Positions 7,231-15,991 of a stretch of DNA of 64,000 nt are shown here, one piece after another (the stretch's first letter is position 1; every line of letters starts with the position of its first letter). A program made the translations under genes and the position numbers. The stretch is from Fusobacterium ulcerans. Lineage in GTDB: Bacteria > Fusobacteriota > Fusobacteriia > Fusobacteriales > Fusobacteriaceae. Below the pieces are notes generated by a model that was given only the letters and a program-made list of their open reading frames with translations, ran no database searches and was not told where the DNA came from. The stretch is from positions 1,690,282 to 1,754,281 of the forward strand of contig NZ_CP028105.1 of assembly GCF_003019675.1 (NCBI RefSeq), written 5' to 3'.

Positions 7231-8109
7231 ATGGAACTAAGAGTTTTGCGTTATTTTTTAGCTGTAGCAAAGGAAGAAAGCATTACAGCAGCATCAGAAA
7301 CTTTACATGTAACTCAGCCTACACTTTCTAGACAGCTTATGGAATTAGAAGAGGAATTTGGAAAAAAATTGTTTATACGTGGAAATAGAAAAATTACTCT
7401 GACAGATGAAGGAATACTTCTTCGTAAAAGAGCAGAGGAAATAGTTGAACTGGTAGAAAAAACAGAAACAGAAATTACAGCTTCTGATGAAATAATAAAT
7501 GGTGATATCTATATAGGTGGAGGAGAAACAGATGCTATGCGTATTATTGCACATATAGTAAAAAAACTCCAAGAAAAATATCCACAGGTAAAATATCATC
7601 TGTTCAGTGGAAATGCAGATGATGTAACAGAAAGATTAGACAGGGGATTATTGGATTTTGGAGTTGTAATAGAACCTGCAAATATTCAGAAGTACGATTA
7701 TCTAAAACTTCCAGCGACAGATACATGGGGAGTATTGATGAGAAAAGACAGTCCATTGGCACAAAATACAGTAATAAAACCAAAAGATTTACATAATATA
7801 CCTCTTTTATGTTCAAGACAATCAATGGTTGGGAAAGGAATTTCTCAATGGATAGGAAAAGATTTTGAAAAGTTGAATATTGTAGCTACCTATAATCTTG
7901 TGTATAATGCTTCTCTTATGGTAGAGGAAGGAATTGGTTATGCACTGTCTCTTGATAAATTGGTAAATACTACAGGAAATAGTGCCTTATGTTTTAAACC
8001 ACTGGAGCCAAAACTGGAAGTAGGGCTAAATATTGTCTGGAAAAAATCACAGGTATTTTCTAAAGCTGCAAAGAAATTTTTGGAAATGCTGGAATCGGAA
8101 TTAAGTTAA
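7231..8109 (+). CDS. LysR-family transcriptional regulator
   Basis: A 292-residue LysR-type regulator. The N-terminal winged helix-turn-helix (MELRVLRYFLAVAKEESITAASE...VTQPTLSRQLMELE) is canonical, followed by a linker helix and the two-lobed effector domain (about 90-290; GDIYIGGGETDAMRI is its first strand and loop). It is divergent from the acetyltransferase-flavoprotein operon, its likely target. A matching composite operator at 4260-4290 suggests that it also controls the exported hydrolase at 3133-4191. The effector is unknown; the company of flavoproteins and hydrolases hints at a reactive or xenobiotic compound, which is inference. AAGGAGGG precedes the ATG. Confidence 0.92.
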   Translation: MELRVLRYFLAVAKEESITAASETLHVTQPTLSRQLMELEEEFGKKLFIRGNRKITLTDEGILLRKRAEEIVELVEKTETEITASDEIINGDIYIGGGETDAMRIIAHIVKKLQEKYPQVKYHLFSGNADDVTERLDRGLLDFGVVIEPANIQKYDYLKLPATDTWGVLMRKDSPLAQNTVIKPKDLHNIPLLCSRQSMVGKGISQWIGKDFEKLNIVATYNLVYNASLMVEEGIGYALSLDKLVNTTGNSALCFKPLEPKLEVGLNIVWKKSQVFSKAAKKFLEMLESELS

Positions 8110-8190
8110 AAAAAAGAATTTAAAATAGGAATAAGAATATAAATTAAGGCAAATAAATAAGAGATTAAATAAAACTAAAGTAAATTTTAA

Positions 8191-8270
8191 AAATTAGAAA
8201 GATTTGTGCAATTAGCAGCGAATATTTCTAATAAGAAAATTCTTAGGTTGTACTCCCTTATGAATTAGCC
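8191..8270 (+). repeat. Dispersed repeat, copy A
   Basis: Starts AAATTAGAAAGATTTGTGCA and continues ATTAGCAGCG. The same beginning is found at 42735-42840 (plus) and 54255-54345 (minus), all in intergenic DNA. This copy is the shortest and most diverged after the first 30 bases. It occupies the gap between lysR and the second hydrolase, where no other gene is seen. Confidence 0.55.
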
Positions 8271-8301
8271 TTTTTTTATTTTTTGAAAATATAAAAAGCT
8301 A

Positions 8302-8332
8302 TTGACTTAGAGTTAACTCGAAGTGCTAAACT
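8302..8332 (+). promoter_or_regulatory. MerR-family-type promoter/operator of the second hydrolase operon
   Basis: -35 TTGACT (8302-8307), 19-bp spacer, -10 TAAACT (8327-8332). The spacer carries the dyad GAGTTAACTC, the classic core of MerR-family targets. It shares its core with the promoters at 3030-3060 (minus) and 16815-16845. Confidence 0.8.
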
Positions 8333-8363
8333 TCTATTAAGATACTTTAAGGAGGGGATAAGA

Positions 8364-9458
8364 ATGACTAAACAGAAAAAAATATTTTTAATAGGGATAA
8401 GTTTTTTATTTTTAACAGGAATACATTTAGAAGCAATATCAGCACTAGAAAACAAAAAGCCAATAATGATACAGGAGCAGGGAAGCTTTAGTGTAGGAGG
8501 AACAGTTATAAGTACTTCAGGAACATATAATACAAATACTCCATTGAAACCTGATGGGCAGACTTTACATGGAGATCATGCTTATGTATCATATCAGATT
8601 CCAGTAAATGCACATAAGAATCCATTGGTATTTCTTCATGGAGCTGGACAATCAGCTCAGACATGGGAAACAACTCCAGATGGGAGAGAAGGATTCGATA
8701 ATATTTTTCTTCGTCGTGGTTTTGGGATATATTTAGTAGATCAGCCAAGAAGAGGAAGAGCTGGACGAAGTACAGTGGAAGGAACAGTTTCTAATGCAAC
8801 AGATGATCAATTCTGGTTTGATACTTTTCGTATAGGGGAATATCCTCGTTACTTTGATAATGTACAATTTGCTAAGGGAGAAAAAGCTTTAGAAAATTTT
8901 TTCCGCCAAATGACTCCCAATACAGCTGCATATGATGAAGGTGTGATTTCAGATGCAATGGCTGCCTTATTTGAAAAGATAGGAAATGGAGTTTTAGTAA
9001 CTCACTCACAGGGAGGAGGACCTGGATGGTGGACGGCTATCAAGAATTCAAATGTTAAAGGAATAATAGCATATGAGCCGGGAAGCGGATTTGTATTTCC
9101 AGAGGGAGAAGTTCCTGAACCATTACAAACAATAAGTCCTTTTGGAGCATTAAGTGCAGGAAGTATTCCAATGGAAGAATTTATAAAACTAACAAAAATA
9201 CCAATTGTAATCTATTATGGAGATAATATAGCTCCTGCTCCATCTAAAGAGTGGACTAAAGATCACTGGAGGGTGCGTTATGAAATGGCAAAACTTTGGG
9301 CAGAAGCAGTAAATCGTCATGGTGGAGATGTAAAAGTGGTTCATCTTCCTGAAATTGGAATAAAAGGAAATACTCATTTTCCATTTTCAGATTTGAATAA
9401 TATAGCAGTAGCAGACGAAATGTCAAAATGGTTAAAAGAAAAAGGATTGGATAAATAG
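8364..9458 (+). CDS. Exported alpha/beta hydrolase (esterase-like)
   Basis: A 364-residue alpha/beta-fold hydrolase with an N-terminal signal peptide (hydrophobic 8-20, cleavage near AISA), so periplasmic or membrane-attached. HGAGQSAQTW at 92-101 is the oxyanion-hole region; the nucleophile is Ser215 in VTHSQGG; the acid is probably in VIYYGDN and the base His in a C-terminal GNTHFPF segment. A region rich in Arg, DQPRRGRAGRS (126-136), is conserved in bacterial relatives of this sort. The substrate is not known. It heads an operon with an iron-sulfur flavoprotein (14 bases downstream) and an exported flavodoxin, under a MerR-type promoter. It is not closely related to the hydrolase at 3133-4191. 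AAGGAGGGG precedes the ATG. Confidence 0.82.
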   Translation: MTKQKKIFLIGISFLFLTGIHLEAISALENKKPIMIQEQGSFSVGGTVISTSGTYNTNTPLKPDGQTLHGDHAYVSYQIPVNAHKNPLVFLHGAGQSAQTWETTPDGREGFDNIFLRRGFGIYLVDQPRRGRAGRSTVEGTVSNATDDQFWFDTFRIGEYPRYFDNVQFAKGEKALENFFRQMTPNTAAYDEGVISDAMAALFEKIGNGVLVTHSQGGGPGWWTAIKNSNVKGIIAYEPGSGFVFPEGEVPEPLQTISPFGALSAGSIPMEEFIKLTKIPIVIYYGDNIAPAPSKEWTKDHWRVRYEMAKLWAEAVNRHGGDVKVVHLPEIGIKGNTHFPFSDLNNIAVADEMSKWLKEKGLDK

Positions 9459-9472
9459 GAGAGGTGTTGAAC

Positions 9473-10105
9473 ATGAAAGTATTATTAGTAAATGGAGGAC
9501 CACATGTAAAAGGATGCACTTATACTGCCCTTGCAGAAGTGGAAAAAACTTTGAACAAAGAAGGAATAGAAACTGAAATATTCTGGGTAGGAGTGAAGCC
9601 AATAGCAAGCTGTATATCTTGTAGAACTTGTGCAGAAACTAAAAAGTGTGTATTCAATGATTGTGTAAATGAATTTTTAGACAAAGCTAAGGACTTTGAT
9701 GGATTTATTTTTGGAACTCCAGTACATTATGCAGGAGCTACAGGAGCAATAACTTCATTTATGGACAGAGCATTTTTTACTGATTTTCTAAGCGGAAGAA
9801 AAACTTTCTGGCTAAAACCAGCAGCAGCAGTAATTTCTGCCAGAAGAGCAGGAACAACAGCTGCATTTGACCAGATGAATAAATATTTTACTATTTCAGA
9901 AATGCCGATAGTTTCATCAAGATATTGGAATATGGTACATGGAGCAGAGGCAGAAGATGTATTGCAAGATGAAGAAGGACTATATACTATGAGAGTATTA
10001 GCAAGAAATATGGCATGGATGCTGAAATGTAAAGAAGCAGGAATAAAGAATGGGGTAGAATTTCCAGAACAGGAAGAGCCTGTTTTTACAAATTTTATCC
10101 GTTAA
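9473..10105 (+). CDS. Iron-sulfur flavoprotein / NAD(P)H-dependent oxidoreductase
   Basis: A 210-residue flavodoxin-fold protein with the FMN loop NGGPHVKGCTYTAL at 7-20 and cysteines C47, C50, C53 and C59 in the CX2CX2CX5C spacing of iron-sulfur flavoproteins, plus C64. GTPVHYAGATGAITSFMDR is the second FMN contact. It is probably a cytoplasmic electron-transfer or reductase enzyme. The frame opens at a GTG at 9464, but AGGAGAGGTG just before the ATG at 9473 sets the start there. It is the middle gene of the MerR-controlled hydrolase-flavoprotein-flavodoxin operon. Electron donor and acceptor are unknown. Confidence 0.85.
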   Translation: MKVLLVNGGPHVKGCTYTALAEVEKTLNKEGIETEIFWVGVKPIASCISCRTCAETKKCVFNDCVNEFLDKAKDFDGFIFGTPVHYAGATGAITSFMDRAFFTDFLSGRKTFWLKPAAAVISARRAGTTAAFDQMNKYFTISEMPIVSSRYWNMVHGAEAEDVLQDEEGLYTMRVLARNMAWMLKCKEAGIKNGVEFPEQEEPVFTNFIR

Positions 10106-10145
10106 ATATTATTTCATAATTGATAAAATAAAAAGGGAGATGCTA

Positions 10146-10775
10146 ATGAGAAAGATTTATACGGCAATACTATTAATAATGACAGCAGTATCTTTTACAG
10201 CTTTTGGAAATCAAAAAGTTGATGGTAAAAAAATATTGATTGCATATTTTTCTGTACCAGAAAATGAAAAAAATAATGGAATAGACGGAATCGGATCAGC
10301 CAGTATGCAGTTTGCAGATGGAAAGCTAGTTGGAAATACACAGCTAATGGCTATGATGATTCAGAAAAAAACAGGTGGAGATATATTTGAAATAAAAACA
10401 AAAGCTCCTTATCCAAGAGATCATAAAACTTTAGTAGATCAAGCTGATGGAGAGAGAGAAAGAGGATTTAAACCAGAGCTTGCTTCAAAGATAGATAATA
10501 TTGATGAATATGATACTGTCTTTATTGGTTATCCAATCTGGTGGTATGGCTTCCCAATGCCTATGTATACTTTCTTTGAAGAAAATGATTTCTCTGGTAA
10601 AAAAGTTATTCCTTTCTCAACTCATGGAGGAAGTGGATTTACAGGTACTATTGAAGAAATGGCAAAATTACAGCCTAAAGCACAGGTAGAAGAAAATGGA
10701 CTTACTATTTCAAGAAACAGAGTTTCTGGAATGGAGAGAGAAGTAAATACATGGCTTGAAAACTTAGGGTTCTAA
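10146..10775 (+). CDS. Exported flavodoxin-family protein
   Basis: A 209-residue flavodoxin-like protein preceded by a signal peptide (MRKIYTAILLIMTAVSFTAFG), which is unusual since most flavodoxins are cytoplasmic. The FMN loops are recognisable: ILIAYFSVPENEKN (altered phosphate loop), GYPIWWYGFPMPMYTF near residue 125 and STHGGSGFTGTI near 155. The long insertion after the first strand is typical of the flavodoxin_4/NAD(P)H-dehydrogenase-like group. It closes the hydrolase operon. The start is taken at 10146, because the ATG at 10140 lies inside the GGGAGA ribosome site. A decayed copy of its tail lies at 4398-4448. Partner and function unknown. Confidence 0.82.
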   Translation: MRKIYTAILLIMTAVSFTAFGNQKVDGKKILIAYFSVPENEKNNGIDGIGSASMQFADGKLVGNTQLMAMMIQKKTGGDIFEIKTKAPYPRDHKTLVDQADGERERGFKPELASKIDNIDEYDTVFIGYPIWWYGFPMPMYTFFEENDFSGKKVIPFSTHGGSGFTGTIEEMAKLQPKAQVEENGLTISRNRVSGMEREVNTWLENLGF

Positions 10776-10812
10776 TTAGTATTATACATAAAAACTTATT
10801 TTAATAAAAAAG

Positions 10813-10854
10813 CATCACCCATGAGGTAATTTTACCTTGTGGGTGATTTTTTGT
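10813..10854 (+). terminator. Terminator of the hydrolase-flavodoxin operon
   Basis: Stem ATCACCCA-TGAGGTAA pairs with TTACCTT-GTGGGTGAT (10814-10847), followed by TTTTTTG. Confidence 0.85.
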
Positions 10855-11167
10855 TTTGGTAGTTTATTTCTAGAAATTGTGATGAAAATAATAAACTTTT
10901 TAAAATAAAAAATTTTATTAAAAAATGCCTTGAAAAATACTGAAAGAATAAATTGATTAAGAGCGGTATCGTAAGAAGCTCAAAAAAATTTAAAATTAGT
11001 GCCTTTATTTCGTATTTTGTATTTTTAATATACAAAAATAGTATGTTGTGCTAATATATGAATCGTTATATTTATGAAAATTTTAAACAGCTTTAAAAAA
11101 TATTAAAAAAAAGGTATTAGATATAAATAAGTCAGCATATATTATTATGAATTCGAAGGAGTGAAAA
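10855..11167. other. Non-coding gap
   Basis: About 310 AT-rich bases between the operon terminator and the next gene. I see no open frame with a ribosome site, no RNA gene and no strong repeat. A promoter for the following gene may lie near 11030-11130 but has no clear boxes. Confidence 0.4.
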
Positions 11168-11710
11168 ATGGAAAACAAAAGAAACACAAAAAATCAATCA
11201 TTCTGTTGGCAGGAAAAAAAGATACTGCGATTATTGAGGTGTCTGCATGATGGAAAAGAACATGACAAGCTTAGAAATCTGTTTCTAACTCTTACTGAAA
11301 TCTACAGTGATTTTAATGGGAGAGATATCAAATACTACACACAGACAATAATTAAATACAGCAGTTTAAGCAAGGATTGGATCCCGAAAGGATTAAAAAC
11401 ATTTGAAAACTTAAAAGTGATACAGCTGGTAGAAGAAAGGAATAAGGGAAAATTTAAAGGGAAAAGATTAATATTCACTCCTAAAAATATTGGAGAAATG
11501 GAGAAATTTTCCCATGCAGAAAAAAACAATAATGATAAGACTATTCCTGAAAAAACCATTCCTGAATTTTTAGAGCCATCAGAAGATACTCTTTATTTAG
11601 AAGATAATAAAAGAATAAAAGATATAAATAATACACACACAAGGGATTTTATCAAAGAGCTTTTAGATAGAATAGCAAAAGAGAGTGAAAATGAAGATGA
11701 AAAAGTGTGA
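11168..11710 (+). CDS. Hypothetical protein with probable winged-helix N-terminus
   Basis: A 180-residue soluble protein that I do not recognise. Residues 13-110 have the helix pattern and closing basic strand (GKFKGKRLIFTPKNIGEM) of a winged-helix fold such as seen in replication or phage regulatory proteins; this is inference. The C-terminal third is charged and low in complexity (KTIPEKTIPEFLEPSED, then a final Glu/Lys-rich helix). No signal peptide or membrane span. AAGGAG precedes the ATG. It stands alone between two non-coding stretches, upstream of the autotransporter, with no other phage-like genes nearby. Confidence 0.7.
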   Translation: MENKRNTKNQSFCWQEKKILRLLRCLHDGKEHDKLRNLFLTLTEIYSDFNGRDIKYYTQTIIKYSSLSKDWIPKGLKTFENLKVIQLVEERNKGKFKGKRLIFTPKNIGEMEKFSHAEKNNNDKTIPEKTIPEFLEPSEDTLYLEDNKRIKDINNTHTRDFIKELLDRIAKESENEDEKV

Positions 11711-12183
11711 ATACCATGGAAAAGGAAAAAGGACTGGAAAAATTTAATTTTTTTACTGGAATAAAATTTAAACATATGGAAAAATAAAAAAAATTCTCAT
11801 AAAAAAGAATAAAATAAAAAAAATCCTCAGTATAAAATTTATTGGGAATTTTCAAATTTAAGGGTAGTTTAAAAGAGTTCTCTTTTATATACAAATGCGA
11901 ACACTTAGATTTTTAGTTGTAGCAAAATTTTCTTTAACCCATGATTTGTTTATATATACTTACATTGTAGATGATACATTATTTCGATAAAAAAGTCAAT
12001 ATCTTAATTTAAATAATAGTCTATAAAATTAATGAATTAACTATTATTCGCAAAAGTATATAAATGCGAACATTTACAAAGTGCAATTTTAAGTTCATAA
12101 AACATCTAAAAATCAAGGTTTGAAGATTTTTTTTGAATTTATGTAAGATTTAAATATGAATGAATATTTTTAGGAGGGAAAAG
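11711..12183. other. Long upstream region of the autotransporter
   Basis: About 470 bases without a gene. It holds two near-identical 20-bp direct repeats of the form TATAYAAATGCGAACAYTTA (11888-11907 and 12057-12076), 169 bp apart, and an inverted repeat TTCGCA-N12-TGCGAA (12047-12070) that includes the second copy. These look like regulator sites for the autotransporter. An AGGAGGG ribosome site ends the stretch. Confidence 0.55.
11888..12076. promoter_or_regulatory. Pair of TGCGAACA direct repeats (candidate operator)
   Basis: The two 20-bp copies differ at only two positions (C/T in both cases). The second copy pairs with an inverted TTCGCA to form a spaced dyad. Position upstream of a phase- or stress-regulated type of surface protein suggests a transcription factor site. 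Confidence 0.45.
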
Positions 12184-15100
12184 ATGATAGAAAAGATTAT
12201 GAAAGCAGTAAAGAGCAACAATAAAAAAAGAGGAAGAAATATTACAGTAGGAGCAGTAGTAGGAATGCTTCTATCTTGTACGGTTGTAATGGGGGAAAAT
12301 GTAGCAGGATTAGAAATAATAACAGGAGAAAAAGGAATAGAATTTAGTAAAGATGGAGATAAATTTACACCGGGAAGCGCAACTGATCCATATTCTGATA
12401 ATACTTGGACTAATAATACATATACAAATAACTCAATAATATCTGGAACAAGTGAAGATGGTGAAGGTTATGGAATATATGTGAAAGACTCAGAGGGAAA
12501 ACTAGCAAATTTAGATGGAAATCTAAGAAATAATGGCGAAATAGCTGGTAAAGGTTCTACTAAGGGTTATGGAATATATGTGAAAGACTTAAATGGAAAT
12601 CTAACAAATAATGGAAAAATAACTGGTGAGGGGACTAGTACTGGTGGTTATGGAATAAGTATACTAAACGCCTTAAATGGAAGTCTAACAAATAACGGGA
12701 AAATAACTAGTACTAATAATTCTGGGACTGGTACTAGGTTTGGAATACGTGTAGCAAACTTAAATGGTGAATTAACAAACAACGGTGAAATAACTGCTAT
12801 TAATTCTGGTACTGGTAATAGTCATGGGGTATATATAGTTTCAAGTACAGAGCAAATGAATCTAACAAACAACGGTGAAATAACTGCTTCTGCTACTGGT
12901 GAAGGTTATGGAGTGTATGTGTATAATAACTTCAATGGAACTCTAACAAACAATGGAAAAATAACTGGTACTAGTTCTGGTTCTAACTTTGCTGCTGGAG
13001 TGCGTGAGGAGAATGCCTTCAATGGAACTCTAACAAATAATGGAGAAATAACTGGTATTGCTGTTAGTACTAGTGCTAATGGAATATATCCAGTGAAAGG
13101 CTTAAATGGAAATCTAACAAATAATGGAAAAATAATTGGTATTAGTACTAGTGGTGCTGGTTTTGGAATGACTATTGGAAAGTCAAAGGGTAGTGAACTA
13201 ATAAATAATGGAATAATAGCTGGTACTAGTTCTAGTGCCAATGGTCATGGAATATATTTAGACTCTGCAACTGATTCAAGTATAGCAAATACAGGAGTTA
13301 TATATGGTTCAACTAATGCTATATTTATTCAGCAGGAAACTATAAAAAGTATAGATAACTACGGACTTCTTGTAACTGGTAGAGATGTAATAAATGATAG
13401 AACAAAAATTGTTAATCTAAAAAACTATGGACTTGCTTTTAAAGTTGATGGAACTAAATATTCAGCTAGTACTGAGGTTGATAGCAATGATAATAGTGAT
13501 TTTTCAAACTTTGGAACAATTTCTGGAGATGATAAATATACAGTAATAAATGCTAAAGCTATTGGAGAGAGTGCTACTGAGATAGAAGGAACTGATAGTA
13601 TAACTTTAAAAGATGGATCTTTCTTATATCTTGACTCTAAGGATAGTGAACAAACTGAAAGAATTTCTTCAGATAAAAAATATGTTTTAAATGGAATAAC
13701 AGATACTCTTAAAGTTTCTGGATGGTATAACAAATTAAATGACAGCATAGTTAATGCTTATGAAACAGCAGTTGTAATGGGTGAAGATAAATCAATGCTT
13801 ACTTTGGACAATACAATAGTAAATGGAGGAATGAAAGAAGATACTACAGCTGTAAATATAACAGGAACTGGAAATGAATTTATTGCTAAAGGAAACTCTG
13901 TAATAAATACCAAAGCTGACGGTGTTGCTATAACAGTAGGTGGAAATAACAATGCTGTTGTTTTAGAAGGAAATGCAATAGTCAATGGAAAGATGGAAGC
14001 TAAAGGAAATGGGAATATTCTTGATCTTGATGGAACAGGAAAATATGGAATGAATATGCATTATGATATCTCTGGATTTGAAAAAATGGCTATAGACAAT
14101 AATGTAACATTCTCTGAAGATATGAAAGTCACAGGAACTAAAACAGTGGCAGTAGAAGGAACAGGAGTATTAAATCTTAGATTGAAAAAGGCAGAAGGGG
14201 TACCACTAGCAGATGATTCAGCAAGTACAATACCAAAAGCAACTCACGCTTTCTCAAAAAATGGTGAAATGACAATAGAGGGAAGCTCTGAAGGGGAAGC
14301 AGGAACTTTGAATTTCATAACAAATGGAATAGGAAGAGAAATATTAGTTGATATGGAAGATATAGCTCTTAAAAATATGAAGATAAAAGCAAGCTCTATC
14401 ATAGATACAGCTAGATTTGAAGGAAATGATATTCATTTAGGAGCAGGTTCAGATTTAGGTGAAATTGTAAATCCTAAAGTAAATAAATATAATTCTTTAA
14501 ATAAGATATATAAAAGTATTTACAGTAGTAGAGAAGAAAATATTGATGGATTGAGAGATATATTAAGCATGACTTATCTTGGAAAAAATTATGACTTTAA
14601 CAATGCAACAGATGAAGAACAACTTGCAAATCTTTTAACTTATCTAAATAGTATCTACAGTGGAACTCCTTACTCATATAGTTCAGAGTTATCAAGAAGA
14701 TCAATAGGAATGTTCAGAGATATTATCACAGAAAATGAATTCAGACCAAACCTGAATAACTGGTTGATAATGGGTGGTTTAACTCATGCTGATGGTGGAA
14801 CTAAAGATACATATTATGGAAGAAATTATCATGAATTTGATACTGGTTCATCAGAGACAAGCGCAGATATGAAACTTACTGGAGCATATATGCTGGCTAA
14901 ATATGGATATTCAGAAAATACTTCTCTAGGTTTAACTCTTGGTGGAAACAAAAGTGAAGCTAAGCTAGATATGGCAAAAGTAAAAGGAAATAGTGGATAC
15001 TTAGGTGCATTCGCTGAAAACTACAGAGGAAACCTAACATTAAAAGCAGGAGCTGGAGTACAATATTCAGAATATGATGCTGACAGAAGAACAACAGGAG

Positions 15101-15633
15101 ACAGCTATAGTGATAAATATTCAGATATGGCTTATGATATTTATTTAAATGGAAGATATTCTAACCCAATGGGAGATAACTTCTTCTTAGAACCATACGG
15201 AACTCTATCATACACATATGTAGATCAAGATGGAGCAGATGAAGGAAACAAAACTCTAGCGATAGAAACTGATTCTAAATCATTTGACTATACAGTAGGA
15301 AAAGTTGGATTAGATCTTAAAAAAGTAATACCTCATGAAAAAGGTAAGAGCACTTTAACTGCTGGAGTAAGCTATACTAAAATATTTGATGGAGCAGATG
15401 AAGAAAATATCACTGGAAGATTTAAAGGTGGATCAGACTTTGATATCATTGTAGCTCACAAAAATGAACACAGTATAGGACTTAATGCTAAATATGCTCT
15501 TGAACTAGAAAGTGGAGTACTACTTGATGTAAAAGGAACTTACTCAGTGGAAAGAGATTCTCACAACGGTTCTGCTAAAAACAAAAATAAAGGTGAATGG
15601 ATAGTTGGAGCAGGATTAGGATATAAGTTCTAA
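12184..15633 (+). CDS. Type Va autotransporter adhesin-like protein
   Basis: A 1149-residue surface protein. The extended signal region (MIEKIMKAVKSNNKKRGRN then a hydrophobic GAVVGMLLSCTVVMG) is of the type found on fusobacterial autotransporters. The passenger holds about nine imperfect repeats of the form LNGNLTNNGKITG-x(10-15)-GYGIYV (roughly nt 12505-13240), which predict a beta-helix, then an Asp/Asn/Gly-rich stretch. The last 280 residues form an autotransporter beta-barrel, starting near NWLIMGGLTHADGG and ending in GYKF with the aromatic C-terminus recognised by the BAM machinery. The frame opens upstream at 12160, but AGGAGGG sets the ATG at 12184. The ligand is unknown. It probably forms part of the outer-membrane adhesin set. 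Confidence 0.93.
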   Translation: MIEKIMKAVKSNNKKRGRNITVGAVVGMLLSCTVVMGENVAGLEIITGEKGIEFSKDGDKFTPGSATDPYSDNTWTNNTYTNNSIISGTSEDGEGYGIYVKDSEGKLANLDGNLRNNGEIAGKGSTKGYGIYVKDLNGNLTNNGKITGEGTSTGGYGISILNALNGSLTNNGKITSTNNSGTGTRFGIRVANLNGELTNNGEITAINSGTGNSHGVYIVSSTEQMNLTNNGEITASATGEGYGVYVYNNFNGTLTNNGKITGTSSGSNFAAGVREENAFNGTLTNNGEITGIAVSTSANGIYPVKGLNGNLTNNGKIIGISTSGAGFGMTIGKSKGSELINNGIIAGTSSSANGHGIYLDSATDSSIANTGVIYGSTNAIFIQQETIKSIDNYGLLVTGRDVINDRTKIVNLKNYGLAFKVDGTKYSASTEVDSNDNSDFSNFGTISGDDKYTVINAKAIGESATEIEGTDSITLKDGSFLYLDSKDSEQTERISSDKKYVLNGITDTLKVSGWYNKLNDSIVNAYETAVVMGEDKSMLTLDNTIVNGGMKEDTTAVNITGTGNEFIAKGNSVINTKADGVAITVGGNNNAVVLEGNAIVNGKMEAKGNGNILDLDGTGKYGMNMHYDISGFEKMAIDNNVTFSEDMKVTGTKTVAVEGTGVLNLRLKKAEGVPLADDSASTIPKATHAFSKNGEMTIEGSSEGEAGTLNFITNGIGREILVDMEDIALKNMKIKASSIIDTARFEGNDIHLGAGSDLGEIVNPKVNKYNSLNKIYKSIYSSREENIDGLRDILSMTYLGKNYDFNNATDEEQLANLLTYLNSIYSGTPYSYSSELSRRSIGMFRDIITENEFRPNLNNWLIMGGLTHADGGTKDTYYGRNYHEFDTGSSETSADMKLTGAYMLAKYGYSENTSLGLTLGGNKSEAKLDMAKVKGNSGYLGAFAENYRGNLTLKAGAGVQYSEYDADRRTTGDSYSDKYSDMAYDIYLNGRYSNPMGDNFFLEPYGTLSYTYVDQDGADEGNKTLAIETDSKSFDYTVGKVGLDLKKVIPHEKGKSTLTAGVSYTKIFDGADEENITGRFKGGSDFDIIVAHKNEHSIGLNAKYALELESGVLLDVKGTYSVERDSHNGSAKNKNKGEWIVGAGLGYKF

Positions 15634-15649
15634 TTAAATTAATGATGAA

Positions 15650-15676
15650 GGGCTGGTTAACTGTAACCAGTCTTTC
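15650..15676 (+). terminator. Hairpin after the autotransporter
   Basis: CTGGTTA pairs with TAACCAG around a 4-base loop, followed by TCTTTCGCTT. The poor T-run suggests partial read-through into the HU-like genes 25 bases later. Confidence 0.5.
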
Positions 15677-15700
15677 GCTTAATGTTAAAAGGGGAAAGAT

Positions 15701-15991
15701 ATGACTGAAGGGGAATTCATAAAGTTCTATAAAAAAAGAAATAAGATTAAAAGTCACAGATTAGTGAAAGAAAAGATAGACTTATTCTGGAATGCACTAT
15801 TTAAAGCTTTAGATGAAGATAAAAAAGTGGTATTACAGAGATGGGGAGTATTTGAAAAAAGAGAGATGAAATCTAGAAAAATAAAGGTACCAATGTGGGA
15901 AGAACCAACTTATACTAAACCTAAAGAATCAATAAAATTCAGAGCAGGACTAAATTTTGTAAAGATAGCTAATGGTGATACAGATGAATAA
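15701..15991 (+). CDS. HU/IHF-like DNA-binding protein
   Basis: A 96-residue member of the HU superfamily. An N-terminal helical dimer segment (about 1-45) precedes the beta-arm: VVLQRWGVFEKREMKSRKIKVPMWEEP corresponds to the HU GFGxFexrxRaaRxGrNPxTGe region but with a diverged arm tip that lacks the canonical proline motif. KESIKFRAGLNF matches the closing strand and helix. The odd arm suggests a specialised or sequence-preferring role rather than bulk nucleoid packing. It overlaps the next HU-like gene by 8 bases and follows the autotransporter gene closely, so it may be partly co-transcribed with it. Confidence 0.8.
   Translation: MTEGEFIKFYKKRNKIKSHRLVKEKIDLFWNALFKALDEDKKVVLQRWGVFEKREMKSRKIKVPMWEEPTYTKPKESIKFRAGLNFVKIANGDTDE

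Noticed and set aside
12505-13240. CRISPR-like regularly spaced repeats
   Set aside because: The repeated units lie in one open frame, vary in sequence and length, and encode the NGNLTNNGKITG-type passenger repeats of the autotransporter.
12906-13241. Open frame on the minus strand inside the autotransporter gene
   Set aside because: Proline-rich translation of repeated coding DNA on the opposite strand, without a ribosome site; a shadow of the passenger repeats.
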